64,000 nt of DNA from Xenorhabdus cabanillasii (GTDB lineage: Bacteria > Pseudomonadota > Gammaproteobacteria > Enterobacterales > Enterobacteriaceae). Made by a program: the position numbers and the translations under genes. This document shows, in pieces, positions 9,945 to 20,333 of the stretch (positions within the stretch are counted from its first letter, which is position 1; each line of letters opens with the position of its first letter). Under the pieces are notes generated by a model, which was not told where the DNA came from, searched no databases, and worked only from the letters and a program-made list of their open reading frames with translations. The stretch spans positions 2,232,001-2,296,000 of the forward strand of contig NZ_QTUB01000001.1 in NCBI RefSeq assembly GCF_003386665.1, given 5' to 3'.

Positions 9945-10337
9945 ATGAGTCATGTACCAACCGAACTAAAATATACCGAATCACACGAATGGATTCGCTC
10001 TGAAGGAAATGGCGAATATACCGTGGGTATTACCGAACATGCCCAGCAACTATTGGGTGATATGGTGTTCGTTGACTTGCCTGAAATCGGAGCGGTCATA
10101 AACAGTGGTGATGATTGTGCAGTCGTTGAATCAGTCAAGGCGGCTTCCGATATTTACGCACCGCTGAGTGGTGAAGTTATCGCAGTCAACCCTGCTTTAG
10201 AAGGTTCACCCGAATTAGTGAATAGCGAGCCTTATAACGAAGGCTGGTTATTCCGCATCAAAGTTACTGATGAAAGTGAATTGACCAACCTGCTGGATGC
10301 AGAAAGTTATCGGTCATTATTGGAAGAAGAAGAGTAA
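9945..10337 (+). CDS. gcvH: glycine cleavage system H protein
   Basis: The lipoyl carrier protein shuttles the aminomethyl group between P, T and L proteins. The chosen ATG (9945) gives [10 protein letters not shown] as in E. coli and sits 10 bases after AGGAG; an upstream in-frame ATG at 9918 would add nine unconserved residues. The lipoylated lysine is K65 in ESVKAASD. The 130-residue length is standard. A strong terminator-like hairpin follows 7 bp after the stop, inside the operon. Confidence 0.96.
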   Translation: MSHVPTELKYTESHEWIRSEGNGEYTVGITEHAQQLLGDMVFVDLPEIGAVINSGDDCAVVESVKAASDIYAPLSGEVIAVNPALEGSPELVNSEPYNEGWLFRIKVTDESELTNLLDAESYRSLLEEEE

Positions 10338-10344
10338 ATATTTC

Positions 10345-10397
10345 CGCCCCACATCACCAACGTCGCCGACGTCATACAGTGAGTGGGGCGTTTTTTT
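10345..10397 (+). terminator. intrinsic terminator between gcvH and gcvP
   Basis: CGCCCCAC (10345-10352) pairs with GTGGGGCG (10383-10390), immediately followed by seven Ts. A second small hairpin, ACGTC-GCC-GACGT, sits in the loop. This is the layout of a good Rho-independent terminator, but it lies within the gcvTHP operon, so it probably attenuates rather than abolishes gcvP transcription. Confidence 0.8.
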
Positions 10398-10437
10398 ATG
10401 TGTGCCGTTTTTAGCTAGTTTCAGGAAATTATTATCA

Positions 10438-13314
10438 ATGATCCAGACTCTAATCCAACTTGAAAATCAAGGTGAATTTATTCGTCGCCACATTGGTTCC
10501 TCTGCTGAACAGCAAAAAGAAATGCTGGCAATCGTTGGCTCGAACTCTCTTGACGATCTTACCAATAAAATTGTTCCCCGTGATATCGCATTGCCAGAAC
10601 CACCAGCAGTAGGTGAAGGTGCGACAGAGCAACAGGCACTGGCTGAACTGAAAGCAATGGCGGGTCAGAACAAACGTTATCAATCTTATATTGGTATGGG
10701 GTATGCCCCCGCAATACTACCGCCGGTTATCTTACGTAATTTACTGGAGAATCCCGGTTGGTACACAGCATATACGCCTTACCAACCTGAAGTTTCTCAA
10801 GGGAGATTAGAAGCCTTACTGAATTTCCAGCAAGTCACTATTGATCTGACCGGTTTAGATCTTGCTTCAGCATCCCTGTTAGATGAAGCCACCGCAGCAG
10901 CCGAAGCGATGGCAATGGCAAAACGGGTTAGCAAACTGAAAAATGCGGAGCGTTTCTTCGTAGTTGATGATATTCACCCACAGATATTAGATGTGGTGCG
11001 CACACGAGCGGCAACATTCGGGTTTGATGTCATTGTTGATAAAGCAGAAAAAGTACTGGAATTAGAGGGTATTTTTGGCGTTTTACTGCAACAAGTTGGT
11101 ACTACAGGTCAGATCCATGATTACAGTGATCTTATCGCAAAACTGAAACAGCAAAAAATTATTGTCAGTGTTGCCGCTGATATTATGGCACTGGTTATGC
11201 TGACGGCACCGGGCAAACAGGGCGCTGATATCGTCTTTGGTTCAGCACAGCGTTTCGGTATTCCAATGGGATACGGCGGCCCGCATGCTGCATTCTTTGC
11301 TTGCCGTGACGAATATAAACGCTCAATGCCGGGTCGTATTATAGGTGTTTCCCGCGATGCCGCTGGCAACCGGGCATTGCGTATGGCGATGCAAACACGT
11401 GAACAGCATATTCGCCGTGAAAAGGCGAACTCCAATATCTGTACCTCACAGGTATTACTGGCAAATATTGCTGGTATGTATGCGGTTTACCACGGTGCCG
11501 GAGGTCTGAAAAGAATTGCGGGGCGCATTCATCGATTGACCGATATTTTGGCTGCGGGTCTACAAAAAGCGGGCATAACGCTGCGTCACAAAACATGGTT
11601 TGATACATTGGCTGTAGAAGCCATCGATAAGGCATCAATACTGGCACGAGCGGAAAAAGCACAAATCAACTTACGTACTGATATTCTTGGTGCTGTTGGC
11701 GTGTCATTGAGTGAAAAAACCAGTCGTGCAGACTTGATAACCCTGTATCAAGTTTTAACTGGTTCTGAAACCGTGTTAGATGTTGATGCTCTTGATAGTG
11801 AAGTATCAGAGAACAGCCAATCCATACCGGTTTCAATGCTGCGCGATGATGCAATTCTGACCCATGATACCTTCCGCCGTTATCATAGTGAAACAGATAT
11901 GATGCGCTATATACATAGCCTGGAACGTAAAGATCTGGCACTGAATCAGGCGATGATCCCATTAGGATCATGCACAATGAAACTGAATGCGGCCGCTGAA
12001 CTCATACCGATCACATGGCCTGAATTTACTGACCTGCATCCTTTCTGCCCGCCAGAACAAGCCCAGGGTTATCAACAATTGATTAACCAGCTCTCACATT
12101 GGCTGGTATTACTGACAGGATACGATGCGGTATCTATGCAGCCAAACTCTGGTGCTCAAGGAGAATATGCTGGCTTACTGGCAATTCGTCATTACTACGC
12201 CAGCCGCGGTGAACAACACCGTCATATCTGCCTGATCCCAAGATCAGCCCATGGCACAAACCCTGCATCTGCGCATATGGCAGGTATGACTGTGGTTGTG
12301 GTGAATTGTGATAAAGAAGGCAATATCGATCTGGCAGATCTGTATGAGAAAGCGGAAAAACACCGTGATGAACTGGCTTGTATCATGGTTACCTATCCAT
12401 CAACTCATGGTGTATATGAAGAAACCATCTGCCAGATTTGCGACATTATTCATCAAAATGGTGGGCAGGTTTATCTTGATGGTGCAAATATGAATGCTCA
12501 GGTTGGGATCACAACTCCTGGCTTTATTGGTGCTGACGTTTCACACCTGAACCTGCATAAAACCTTCTGTATTCCGCATGGTGGTGGTGGTCCGGGGATG
12601 GGGCCGATTGGTGTGAAAAAACATCTTGCTCCTTTCCTTCCGGGGCATTCTGTGGTGGAAATGGGAGCATTAACCACATCGGGAGCAGTATCGGCCGCAC
12701 CATTTGGCAGTGCGTCTATCCTGCCGATTAGCTGGATGTACATCCGCATGATGGGGGCAAAAGGGTTGAAACAAGCCAGTCAGGCTGCGATCCTGAATGC
12801 AAACTACATCGCAGCTCGTCTGAAAGGTGCTTATGAAATCCTTTATACCGGCCGCGATGGTTATGTTGCCCATGAATGTATTTTGGATATTCGCCCACTG
12901 AAAGAAGAATTTGGTATTAGTGAAATGGATATCGCCAAGCGTTTGATTGACTATGGCTTCCATGCTCCAACCATGTCATTCCCTGTCGCTGGAACACTGA
13001 TGGTTGAGCCAACAGAATCAGAAAGTAAGATCGAAATTGATCGTTTTATTGATGCGATGCTGGCAATCCGCGGCGAAATCAAAAAAGTAGCGGAAGGTGA
13101 CTGGCCATTGGAAGATAACCCGCTGGTGAATGCACCACATATTCAGGCGGAGCTGATTGCTGACTGGGATCATGCGTACAGCCGTGAAACTGCTGTTTTC
13201 CCGACAGCAGAAACAAAAGCAAATAAATATTGGCCGACAGTGAAACGTCTTGATGATGTGTATGGGGATCGTAACTTGCATTGTTCCTGTGTACCGATTG
13301 AAGATTATCGGTAA
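10438..13314 (+). CDS. gcvP: glycine dehydrogenase (decarboxylating), P protein
   Basis: GcvP is the PLP enzyme that decarboxylates glycine and loads the aminomethyl group onto GcvH. The start at 10438 gives [14 protein letters not shown], matching the E. coli N-terminus, and a total of 958 residues (E. coli 957). An open frame extends 141 bp upstream across the terminator, but that extension is unconserved. The PLP lysine lies in [10 protein letters not shown] near residue 707, followed by the glycine-rich [10 protein letters not shown]. The C-terminus [10 protein letters not shown] is conserved. A clear terminator follows the gene. Confidence 0.96.
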   Translation: MIQTLIQLENQGEFIRRHIGSSAEQQKEMLAIVGSNSLDDLTNKIVPRDIALPEPPAVGEGATEQQALAELKAMAGQNKRYQSYIGMGYAPAILPPVILRNLLENPGWYTAYTPYQPEVSQGRLEALLNFQQVTIDLTGLDLASASLLDEATAAAEAMAMAKRVSKLKNAERFFVVDDIHPQILDVVRTRAATFGFDVIVDKAEKVLELEGIFGVLLQQVGTTGQIHDYSDLIAKLKQQKIIVSVAADIMALVMLTAPGKQGADIVFGSAQRFGIPMGYGGPHAAFFACRDEYKRSMPGRIIGVSRDAAGNRALRMAMQTREQHIRREKANSNICTSQVLLANIAGMYAVYHGAGGLKRIAGRIHRLTDILAAGLQKAGITLRHKTWFDTLAVEAIDKASILARAEKAQINLRTDILGAVGVSLSEKTSRADLITLYQVLTGSETVLDVDALDSEVSENSQSIPVSMLRDDAILTHDTFRRYHSETDMMRYIHSLERKDLALNQAMIPLGSCTMKLNAAAELIPITWPEFTDLHPFCPPEQAQGYQQLINQLSHWLVLLTGYDAVSMQPNSGAQGEYAGLLAIRHYYASRGEQHRHICLIPRSAHGTNPASAHMAGMTVVVVNCDKEGNIDLADLYEKAEKHRDELACIMVTYPSTHGVYEETICQICDIIHQNGGQVYLDGANMNAQVGITTPGFIGADVSHLNLHKTFCIPHGGGGPGMGPIGVKKHLAPFLPGHSVVEMGALTTSGAVSAAPFGSASILPISWMYIRMMGAKGLKQASQAAILNANYIAARLKGAYEILYTGRDGYVAHECILDIRPLKEEFGISEMDIAKRLIDYGFHAPTMSFPVAGTLMVEPTESESKIEIDRFIDAMLAIRGEIKKVAEGDWPLEDNPLVNAPHIQAELIADWDHAYSRETAVFPTAETKANKYWPTVKRLDDVYGDRNLHCSCVPIEDYR

Positions 13315-13360
13315 TCATGATGTCGCTAATTGATTTAGAATAAAATCGATTAGAAATAAA

Positions 13361-13395
13361 AGCAGTGTTGAGAGTCATCTCACACTGCTTTTTTA
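13361..13395 (+). terminator. gcvP terminator
   Basis: AGCAGTG-TTGAGA pairs with TCTCA-CACTGCT around a short loop, followed directly by TTTTTT. It lies 46 bp after the gcvP stop codon. Confidence 0.85.
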
Positions 13396-13475
13396 AATTT
13401 GACTAATTCTGAAAAATATTTGTATCAGCTAGTGACATCCGCTGGAATAATTCAACCTTTTTCTAAGGTGATAAA

Positions 13476-14201
13476 GTGATAAGAATCCATTTTGTGGTAC
13501 ATGAATATTTTGAAGCTCCCGGGGCATATGAAGATTGGGCTAACGCAAGAGGATATCAGACTACATTTTCACGGGTTTATCTTGGCGATAAATTACCAGA
13601 TTCAGTTGAGGGTATTGATTTTCTGATAGTCATGGGAGAGCCGCAAAGCCCTGCAACCACAACGGCTGACTGCGCACATTTTGATGCAGCAGCGGAAAGG
13701 CAACTTATTGTAAAAGCGATTGCATCAGATAAGGTAGTTATTGGTATCTGTCTTGGCGCACAGTTAATTGGAGAAGCATTGGGGGCTGTTTTTGAGCATA
13801 GTCCTGAGAAAGAAATAGGAAAGTATCCAATTATGCTTACCGAGGAAGGTTTAAAAAATGATAAATTTACTCATTTCGGTGAACTTCTTGAAGTTGGGCA
13901 TTGGCATAACGATATGCCGGGTTTGACTCGGGATGCAAAAATTATCGCTTTTAGTGAAGGTTGCCCCAGACAGATCATTGAATACCAAAGTCTGGTTTAT
14001 GCTTTCCAGTGCCATATGGAGCTGACTACAGAGGTAGTTGAATTGCTCATTCAAAATTCAGAAAAAGACCTTAGTAAAGCAGATGAGTATACATTTGTTC
14101 AAACACCGGAAATATTACGCTCCCATGATTATAGTGAGATGAACAATAAATTATTTGTTTTTCTCGATAAATTGGCTAACCAATATATGAAGTTAAATTG
14201 A
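13476..14201 (+). CDS. class I glutamine amidotransferase-like protein
   Basis: This 241-residue protein belongs to the class I (triad) glutamine amidotransferase fold related to the GuaA amidotransferase domain. The nucleophile elbow GICLGAQLIG places C92 as the catalytic cysteine, and FQCHMEL supplies H180 and E182, completing a Cys-His-Glu triad. As it stands alone, without a synthetase domain or partner, it may hydrolyse gamma-glutamyl compounds; the substrate is unknown. It starts at GTG 13476, ten bases after AAGGTG. It is single-gene, bounded by the gcvP terminator and a downstream inverted repeat. Confidence 0.85.
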   Translation: MIRIHFVVHEYFEAPGAYEDWANARGYQTTFSRVYLGDKLPDSVEGIDFLIVMGEPQSPATTTADCAHFDAAAERQLIVKAIASDKVVIGICLGAQLIGEALGAVFEHSPEKEIGKYPIMLTEEGLKNDKFTHFGELLEVGHWHNDMPGLTRDAKIIAFSEGCPRQIIEYQSLVYAFQCHMELTTEVVELLIQNSEKDLSKADEYTFVQTPEILRSHDYSEMNNKLFVFLDKLANQYMKLN

Positions 14202-14211
14202 TTGATATAAT

Positions 14212-14238
14212 CGTCACGACGGTTTTTAAGTCGTGACG
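14212..14238. terminator. stem-loop between convergent genes
   Basis: CGTCACGAC and GTCGTGACG make a perfect 9-bp stem around a 9-base T-rich loop, between the convergent amidotransferase and HD-hydrolase genes. There is no real T tract on the plus side. Confidence 0.5.
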
Positions 14239-14271
14239 GTAAACTGAACGATTTTAATTGGAGATAGAAGA

Positions 14272-14880
14272 TTATTCCTTCAACCAGCCTTTTTCTCTTG
14301 CTGCTTCCAGTTGTGGTAGCAAATATTTCCAGAATTCAGGGTAACTTTCAGAAATAAACTGGAGCAGGTTAAAGACTTGTTCAAAACGAATATCATTTTC
14401 TACCCAACTCTGCCCATTATTATGCAGATTCATAAATACTGGCATGACCCTGTCGAGCATTTTGGCGAAGCGCGCTTCAGGTGTTTCACCGTCTTCATAC
14501 TCGTACCAAAGGGCCAGAAAATAATCTCTCTGCGTTTCTGGCAGTAAGCCGAAAATACGCTTGGCAGCTTGCACCTCTTGCTCGTGAATAGCTTCACGGG
14601 CAGCTAAATCAAACGCGATAACATCCCCGGCATCGATTTCCACAATATCGTGAATCAATGCCATCTGTATGACACGGCTGATATTTATTTCTCCGGCATA
14701 AGGGGCAAAACTGATAACTGCAAGAGCAAAGTGCCAGCTATGTTCCGCAGAATTTTCATTGCGCTGATTGTTCAGAATTTTCGTTTTACGGTGGACATAT
14801 TTTAATTTATCCAGCTCCATGATAAAGGCGATAATATCGGTAAACGGGCCGAAATTAACAGGAGATACAGTCGATACCAT
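14272..14880 (-). CDS. HD-domain phosphohydrolase (HDDC2/YfbR-like)
   Basis: The 202-residue protein carries the HD-domain metal ligands in order: H in NSAEHSWHFAL, the HD pair in LIHDIVEIDAGD, and a later D in AKMLDRVMPVF. This pattern is that of the HDDC2/YfbR group, whose members are mostly 5'-deoxynucleotidases; the exact substrate here is not known. The ATG follows GAGGT at good spacing. It is close behind ygfZ (20 bp) on the same strand, so the two are likely cotranscribed, although they are not usual partners. Confidence 0.8.
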   Translation of the reverse strand: MVSTVSPVNFGPFTDIIAFIMELDKLKYVHRKTKILNNQRNENSAEHSWHFALAVISFAPYAGEINISRVIQMALIHDIVEIDAGDVIAFDLAAREAIHEQEVQAAKRIFGLLPETQRDYFLALWYEYEDGETPEARFAKMLDRVMPVFMNLHNNGQSWVENDIRFEQVFNLLQFISESYPEFWKYLLPQLEAAREKGWLKE

Positions 14881-14900
14881 AAGAAATTAAACCTCAAATA

Positions 14901-15905
14901 TTATTTTTCTTCCAATGAATAAGGCAGTGTCTGAATAGAGAGAGAATGCCCTTCATCGTTGCGAATACGGAATACATTATCTGTTTCCATATCATTGCTC
15001 ATAACGATTTGCACCCAAACAGAGCCATCGGCTAATTTGACCGCAGCAAGAACTGAGCCAGTCCGGCGCCATTTATCGCCTAACTGCCACTCCAGTTCAT
15101 CACCAGCTACAGGAAGAGAAGATGCGCTACCTGCCAGCCAGTACATTGCCCGCTTATTAGCCCCGCGGTATTTAGCACGTGCTACCATTTCCTGACCGGT
15201 ATAGCAGCCTTTCTTGAAACTGATACTGTCTTTGATGGCCTGAAGATTAGTAGCCTGTGGAATAAATTGTGCGCTGCTTGCTCCATCAATTACGGGAAAC
15301 CCTGCTTCAATCTCCAGCGCCAGCCACTGTTGGCTATCGTTCAATTGTGCCTGAAATTTTTCGACTAACACTTCTGCTAATCTGGTTGCAGTAGTGTTAT
15401 CTGTAACCAAAAGAAAACGTTCTGTAGGGAGAGAGAAATGAAGAATAGTTGTTGTTTCATGTTGGATAACTGCTGTTTCTGTGTCAGGTAAAGTGGGAAA
15501 ACATGATAGTGTTGTCAGTGCCTCCCGACTGCCCGCTCCGGCAATACCAAGCAAGATATTTTTTTCGTCTTTGGCAAAGGTCACTTTGGAGAATACCGCA
15601 TACTTTTTTAATTCAGCCAGTTGGGTATCCAATACCGAACGACGTTCAATATAGGCAAAACCTTCTCCACGATGAAACAGCAGCAGGTTGCTCCACATCT
15701 TCCCTTTGGCATCACAGTGGGCGCATAGTACATATTGATTTTCATCCAGGGAATTAATATCTGCTGTCACCTGACCTTGCAGATATTTTTCTGTATCAGT
15801 TCCGGTTGCAGTGGCCATTGCCCAATCATCAAGGGAAATTAATGTCAGTGGAAGAGTTGTAGAAGATAATGGAGATTGTGCAGAAAACGGAATTTGGTAA
15901 GCCAT
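14901..15905 (-). CDS. ygfZ: tRNA-modifying protein YgfZ
   Basis: YgfZ is a folate-binding protein needed for maintenance of certain Fe-S enzymes, including the tRNA thiomethylase MiaB. It shares the fold of GcvT but is not an aminomethyltransferase. The diagnostic KGCYTGQE motif with its redox-important cysteine is present, as are QGQVTADI and the [12 protein letters not shown] block. The start at 15905 (MAYQIPF) is preceded by CAGGAG at good spacing; an ATG five codons upstream lacks this. It gives 334 residues. It diverges from sdhE/cptA, as in E. coli. Confidence 0.94.
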   Translation of the reverse strand: MAYQIPFSAQSPLSSTTLPLTLISLDDWAMATATGTDTEKYLQGQVTADINSLDENQYVLCAHCDAKGKMWSNLLLFHRGEGFAYIERRSVLDTQLAELKKYAVFSKVTFAKDEKNILLGIAGAGSREALTTLSCFPTLPDTETAVIQHETTTILHFSLPTERFLLVTDNTTATRLAEVLVEKFQAQLNDSQQWLALEIEAGFPVIDGASSAQFIPQATNLQAIKDSISFKKGCYTGQEMVARAKYRGANKRAMYWLAGSASSLPVAGDELEWQLGDKWRRTGSVLAAVKLADGSVWVQIVMSNDMETDNVFRIRNDEGHSLSIQTLPYSLEEK

Positions 15906-16204
15906 AACAGCTCCTGCCATAAACTATCTGAGAAATAACGTTAATGGTAAAAGAGATGAAGCTCAATGCAAAGGAGTTATTCTTGTTATTTGCTGGTTGA
16001 AGGTTTACTGGCAGATTGTTGCGATACATTTTATTGCGATATTCTTCGCATATTGTAGAGATACCAACAGTTCAATCGCTGTCAATGATGAAAAACAGCC
16101 CAGAATTGTTGATAATTACAGGTTCTTACTGTAACAGGTTTTACAGTGATAAAGCATTGCCGTCCCAATGGCACGAATGAAAATAATCAAGAGGCTTTTT
16201 AAAC

Positions 16205-16471
16205 ATGGATATTGACAATAAAGCGCGTATTCACTGGGCATGCCGTCGCGGGATGCGCGAACTGGATATTTCTATCATGCCATTTTTTGAATATGAATAT
16301 GACTCGTTGAGTGATGATGAAAAGCGCATTTTTGTTCGTTTGCTGGAATGTCCAGATCCTGATCTTTTCAATTGGCTGATGAATCATGGTCGCCCGGAAG
16401 ATGAGGAGCTTTTCAACATGGTGCAATTGATTCAAAGCAGAAACCAAGCTCGTGGCCCTGTGGTACGGTGA
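16205..16471 (+). CDS. sdhE: FAD assembly factor SdhE
   Basis: SdhE promotes covalent attachment of FAD to succinate dehydrogenase and fumarate reductase flavoprotein subunits. The 88-residue protein has the invariant RGxxE motif at 15-19 (RGMRE) and the usual helical tail ending near [10 protein letters not shown]. The gene overlaps cptA by 20 bp, so the two are translationally coupled. It matches the E. coli protein (former YgfY/CptB) in length. Confidence 0.95.
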   Translation: MDIDNKARIHWACRRGMRELDISIMPFFEYEYDSLSDDEKRIFVRLLECPDPDLFNWLMNHGRPEDEELFNMVQLIQSRNQARGPVVR

Positions 16472-16904
16472 ATTGAGAATATCTCTCCGAACCCGCCTGT
16501 TTTCCTCTGGCGTGCATGGAGTGATTGCTCTGGCTGCTCTATTAGCACCCTGGTTTGCCAATAGTTTTTATGTCTGGCTTCTGCCGCCGATCATTATCTC
16601 TATAGTGGTGAGTTGGATAAGGAGCCAGAGAAATATCATGCAGTGCCGGGGAAAACTAATACTGTTTCGTGGCAATAAAGTACACTGGCAAAAAGAAAGA
16701 TGGAAAATTACTCAGCCACCGTGGCTTAGCCGTTATGGAATAATGCTCACACTGCGTACTTTTGAGCAAGCGGAAAGTTTTTGCCTCCGGCCTAATATTC
16801 AATTATGGGTGGCATCGGATAGTATGTCGGTTGAAGCTTGGCGTAGTTTTAGCCAGATTATGCGTAGTACAGAATTGTGGAAAGAAAAGGCAGAAAGAGC
16901 ATGA
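16452..16904 (+). CDS. cptA: inner membrane protein YgfX/CptA
   Basis: This 150-residue inner membrane protein has two predicted membrane segments (about 20-55) and a cytoplasmic C-terminal part with [10 protein letters not shown] near the end. In E. coli it is encoded with SdhE and was first described as the toxin of a toxin-antitoxin pair acting on FtsZ and MreB; later work tied the pair to flavinylation, so the toxin role is debated. It begins with GTG inside the end of sdhE, giving [10 protein letters not shown], which aligns with the E. coli start. Confidence 0.88.
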   Translation: MALWYGELRISLRTRLFSSGVHGVIALAALLAPWFANSFYVWLLPPIIISIVVSWIRSQRNIMQCRGKLILFRGNKVHWQKERWKITQPPWLSRYGIMLTLRTFEQAESFCLRPNIQLWVASDSMSVEAWRSFSQIMRSTELWKEKAERA

Positions 16905-17012
16905 GAATCTGACTGTATTATTCCTGTATGTGGAGAATCTGTTGTGGTTAATAAATGGACAATGTCACTGCTGGACTGGAGAATGGCAATAAGCTGTTTT
17001 ATTGGCGAATTC

Positions 17013-17034
17013 GGTGACCGCCTGGGCGGTCACC
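17013..17034. repeat. perfect palindrome downstream of cptA
   Basis: GGTGACCGCC and GGCGGTCACC form a perfect 10-bp stem with a 2-base loop. No T tract follows. It could be part of a terminator shared by cptA and the convergent gene downstream, or a small dispersed repeat. Confidence 0.5.
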
Positions 17035-17103
17035 TCTGAGGAAGTGCAATAGAATTACAACCTCTCACATTTATCTCACGTCTTATCACTACTATAAATC
17101 AGA

Positions 17104-18207
17104 CTATATATTTTGGTAATGAGTTCCAACACTCTGAATCTCCATTATTTTGTCAGTATTATTTATAGTGAATGTTACCCTGTGTTCTTGGCTTAGCCTT
17201 ATACTATATAAATCTCTACCTTGCAGTTTTTCGAAGTTACTGCCGCTTTTTGTACCAATACTTGTTGCTGCTGTACGTGGATCACTACCCTTTTGTACCT
17301 CTTTTATAAGTGAACTATATTTTTGTTTTGAAGCATCATCCATTTTAGCAAATGCATTCCTGGATTTATTATCTTTAAGTTTTTGTAAACTAACTCTCCA
17401 TTTAGATGGAGCTGCTGTAGACGCTGTTGCTGTAGAAGACATTGTTGGTAATTTAGGCGCTTTTGTTGGACCGGCCAGATAACCTATTCTGCCATCAGGT
17501 AACTTCTGCGGTGGCCGAAAGAAAGGTTTAGAAAGTTTCTTTCTCTCAATATAATTCGCTAATGATTTAGTTTCTAGACCATTGTAAAAATTACTTGAAA
17601 AAATCCTTTTTCCTAGTGATGTTACAGCAGATAAGATAAATAAAAAATCAATTAATTTAAAAAATCTTGCAGCGTTTGATTGTTGATTTTCCTCCAGTGG
17701 AATTTCCTGTGAAGAAAAGAAATATAGTGCTAATAATTTATCTTCATCTGAATAATCTCTTAATGGTTTATTTTCAAGATTAGGAACATCCCAGGTATTT
17801 TCAGGATATTCACCTTCAAAATCCAGTTCGTTCTTGTAAAAACCGTTTGCCATATCTTTAGAAATTTGATCACCATTCTCACCCAATAGTGCAGATGAAA
17901 GATTAGACATGTATTCTTGATAAATTTTATCTGCGGTATCCTTATTCTTATAATAGTCCTCTGGAAGCTGAGATTCATTATGAATACCACTTACCGCTAA
18001 AGCGTATGCTAATATTACTTTCTTAGCTCGATATTCAATTCCATGTGCTGCTGTGTGACCTTCATCTGTTTGCCTAAAGTTTAGTACACGTATTATCTCT
18101 CCCGCTATTTGCTTTTCAACGGGTGGATATCCACTTCTATCATCAGGAGTTAATTGTACTACACTCGGAGTTGTTACGGATTTTATAACCATTGTATTTT
18201 CAACCAT
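17104..18207 (-). CDS. putative effector with RelE/YoeB-like C-terminal domain
   Basis: The 367-residue protein is not one I can name. Residues 1-230 are helical and unfamiliar. A proline-rich linker follows ([16 protein letters not shown] and nearby, about 240-270), then an Ala/Ser/Thr-rich spacer. The last 90 residues look like a RelE-superfamily endoribonuclease: a helical hairpin ([18 protein letters not shown]), then [19 protein letters not shown] and a final THY, as in YoeB/RelE toxins (EHR...HY). Such a toxin at the end of a long N-terminal region suggests a delivered or polymorphic toxin. No antitoxin-like gene adjoins it. The gene is more AT-rich than its backbone neighbours and stands alone between conserved genes, which suggests transfer. 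Confidence 0.6.
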   Translation of the reverse strand: MVENTMVIKSVTTPSVVQLTPDDRSGYPPVEKQIAGEIIRVLNFRQTDEGHTAAHGIEYRAKKVILAYALAVSGIHNESQLPEDYYKNKDTADKIYQEYMSNLSSALLGENGDQISKDMANGFYKNELDFEGEYPENTWDVPNLENKPLRDYSDEDKLLALYFFSSQEIPLEENQQSNAARFFKLIDFLFILSAVTSLGKRIFSSNFYNGLETKSLANYIERKKLSKPFFRPPQKLPDGRIGYLAGPTKAPKLPTMSSTATASTAAPSKWRVSLQKLKDNKSRNAFAKMDDASKQKYSSLIKEVQKGSDPRTAATSIGTKSGSNFEKLQGRDLYSIRLSQEHRVTFTINNTDKIMEIQSVGTHYQNI

Positions 18208-19244
18208 TGTACTTTCCCATTATGTTGGCGTTTATTGAAATAACTACTAATATAAATTGCAGCGTTGATTTCCGCTGTTACGGTTTCTTGACTGCTTTAA
18301 TTAAATTATCAAGTTTATTTTCTCTCGATAATATCCTTATAAACACCTCAGAGAATTGAGGTGCTAATATCTTAATAAAAAGTAACTATATAATCATGTT
18401 CTATGATTATGACTAAATATAAAAAAATTTGTTTATGTGACTGTTAGACATATAGATAACATAGCACTTTTATGGTGTCAAGCACTGCTAAGTGACTTAA
18501 TTTTGATTATATTATAGGCATGAGTGATTCAATTTTAATTAAATCTTTGTAGCCTGAGCCAGTTTATCAGGACTCTTTTAGAAACAACTATAGCGAATGA
18601 AACCGCATTAGCTCTATATATTTTGTTTTAGTGTTGTCTCTAATGATAATGAAAAAGAAAGCAAAACAAATAAAATTACTTGATGTAGTCTTGATATTAA
18701 ATTTTTTCCATCATTATTGTATGGGATTTCTAACAAATATGTTGGCGTACATGTTGTTAAATTTTTTTTAAATTGTTGTTGGTTTTACTTGTTAAATTAT
18801 TTAAGCGTTAGCACATATTTCTCAATTTTTTATGGTAGTGAATTAATTTCGTAAATAGGATTTACATTTTCTTATATATTTATTGGTTATAAATTAATGC
18901 CAATGTATTTGTGAACAATATGTTTCTAATAATAACTAGTAATTTATCATCAGGGAGTGTTGAGGTTTGATGAAAGAGAATTAGTTCAATAATAATTAAC
19001 TTTAAAGTAATCAGGGTCTTTAGATAAAATTTCTACAAGATTTTTTCTTTTTTGAGTTGATTATAAGTGGTAATAATCTGAATTATTTTGTGTTATTGCA
19101 ATTTAAAAATATCCCCCAATCCTGCAATAATATTGAAATGTCACTTTACTGATGGATTAGTTACTTAAAAGTAGTATTATAATTGAGACTGTATCTTGCA
19201 TACGTACAGTTACTACGATGATTTCAACTAAAGAAGGGACTTAT
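18208..19244. other. 1-kb AT-rich region without genes
   Basis: No convincing coding region lies here on either strand. The DNA is strongly AT-rich, typical of H-NS-bound acquired DNA. Two imperfect direct copies of a 20-base motif (AAGTGACTTAATTTTGATTA and GAGTGATTCAATTTTAATTA) lie about 30 bases apart near 18490-18540. The promoters of the flanking genes must lie at its two ends. Confidence 0.5.
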
Positions 19245-19625
19245 ATGAAGGTTTCCACGCTTGTCGCATCAGTTGCTTTGGCTGGCTTTTGTTTTACTGC
19301 ACACGCCTCTGCTCTTGATAATGTTGCTGTTTATTCTACGGAGAAATCTAACGGCTCTATATCAGTGGGTGGCAAAAATGCTTACACTAAATCCTTTGAA
19401 GTTGCAGTAGCGAACTTATCCGGTAAGGATATTGATTTGTCGAAGCTTTGTCTGAAAGCTTACTCTCCTGACAAAAAAGAATTTAGTCTGGATACAGTTG
19501 ATGAAGACCTGAATCAAGGCACACTGAAAGCGGGTAAGTCCGTCAAAGGTATTGCTGTGTTTGCTTCTGAAAATGACGTAGTTCATAAAGCCGCTCTTAT
19601 TAAAATTTCTGACGATTGCAAGTGA
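19245..19625 (+). CDS. small exported protein, DUF4354-like
   Basis: A 126-residue secreted or periplasmic protein of unknown function. The start at 19245 is chosen because GAAGGGA precedes it and it yields a clear signal peptide (MKVSTLVASVALAGFCFTA), probably cleaved after HA at residue 21. The mature part is beta-rich with conserved-looking FEVAVANLSGKDI and two cysteines (LCLKAY and the penultimate-but-one DDCK) that may form a disulphide. It resembles the DUF4354 family of small enterobacterial exported proteins, from memory of its length and pattern. It stands alone with its own terminator. Confidence 0.65.
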   Translation: MKVSTLVASVALAGFCFTAHASALDNVAVYSTEKSNGSISVGGKNAYTKSFEVAVANLSGKDIDLSKLCLKAYSPDKKEFSLDTVDEDLNQGTLKAGKSVKGIAVFASENDVVHKAALIKISDDCK

Positions 19626-19631
19626 TCAGAT

Positions 19632-19658
19632 AAAGCAGCCTTCCTGGCTGCTTTCTTT
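19632..19658 (+). terminator. terminator of the exported-protein gene
   Basis: AAAGCAGCC pairs with GGCTGCTTT over a 5-base loop (19632-19640 with 19646-19654), followed by CTTT. It starts 7 bases after the stop codon. Confidence 0.75.
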
Positions 19659-19708
19659 GGGTTAGCCTTTCAGACCCGCTCTGAACTCTTAAAAAAGCTT
19701 AATTGATG

Positions 19709-20230
19709 TTAAAATAGTGCTTCCATCTCTGCCAATATCTGCATACACCATTGATTCAAACGCTCATCAGTCTCTTCAAACTGGTTCACATCATCCAGAG
19801 CAAGGCCGACAAACTGCTTGCCATCTTCGGTCAGTGGCTTTGGACTGGTGAATTCATAACCTTCAATCGGCCAGAAGCCGATAAACTGTACGCCTGCAGG
19901 AAGTAAAAGGTGATACAGCATTCCCAGGGCATCCAGAAACCATTCGCTGTAATCAATTTGATCTCCCATGCCATACATGGCAACAATTTTCCCTGTCAAA
20001 TTCAGTGATGGAAGTTGATCCCAAATGGTCAGCCAATCTTCCTGTATTTCACCGAAATCCCATGTAGGAATGCCGAAGATCAAGACAGAATATTCTTCCA
20101 TCAATTTAGGATCACAATCTTTGACGTTGTGCAGGTCAATCAGATCCTCACCAAGAATATCGCGTATTTTTTCTGCTACCATTTCAGTATAGCAAGTGGT
20201 AGAGCCGTAAAAGAGACCAATTTTCATCAT
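19709..20230 (-). CDS. fldB: flavodoxin FldB
   Basis: FldB is a long-chain flavodoxin, an FMN electron carrier; in E. coli it is part of the SoxRS response. The 173 residues hold the phosphate loop (YGSTTCYTE), the tryptophan loop ([13 protein letters not shown]) and the tyrosine loop ([17 protein letters not shown]). [13 protein letters not shown] is characteristic of FldB rather than FldA. It diverges from xerD. The start could be either of two adjacent ATGs. Confidence 0.93.
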   Translation of the reverse strand: MMKIGLFYGSTTCYTEMVAEKIRDILGEDLIDLHNVKDCDPKLMEEYSVLIFGIPTWDFGEIQEDWLTIWDQLPSLNLTGKIVAMYGMGDQIDYSEWFLDALGMLYHLLLPAGVQFIGFWPIEGYEFTSPKPLTEDGKQFVGLALDDVNQFEETDERLNQWCMQILAEMEALF

Positions 20231-20333
20231 TATTTATCAGAGAATTTCTAATATAAGAGAGGGTATTGTAACAGAAGAATTACTTTTTCAGGCATAATAG
20301 CCGATCGGAAGGCACAGATATAAAGGAGGGCTT

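Noticed and set aside
19168..19212. LexA-like CTGT...ACAG upstream of the exported-protein gene
   Set aside because: The spacing between the half sites is 13 bases rather than 8.
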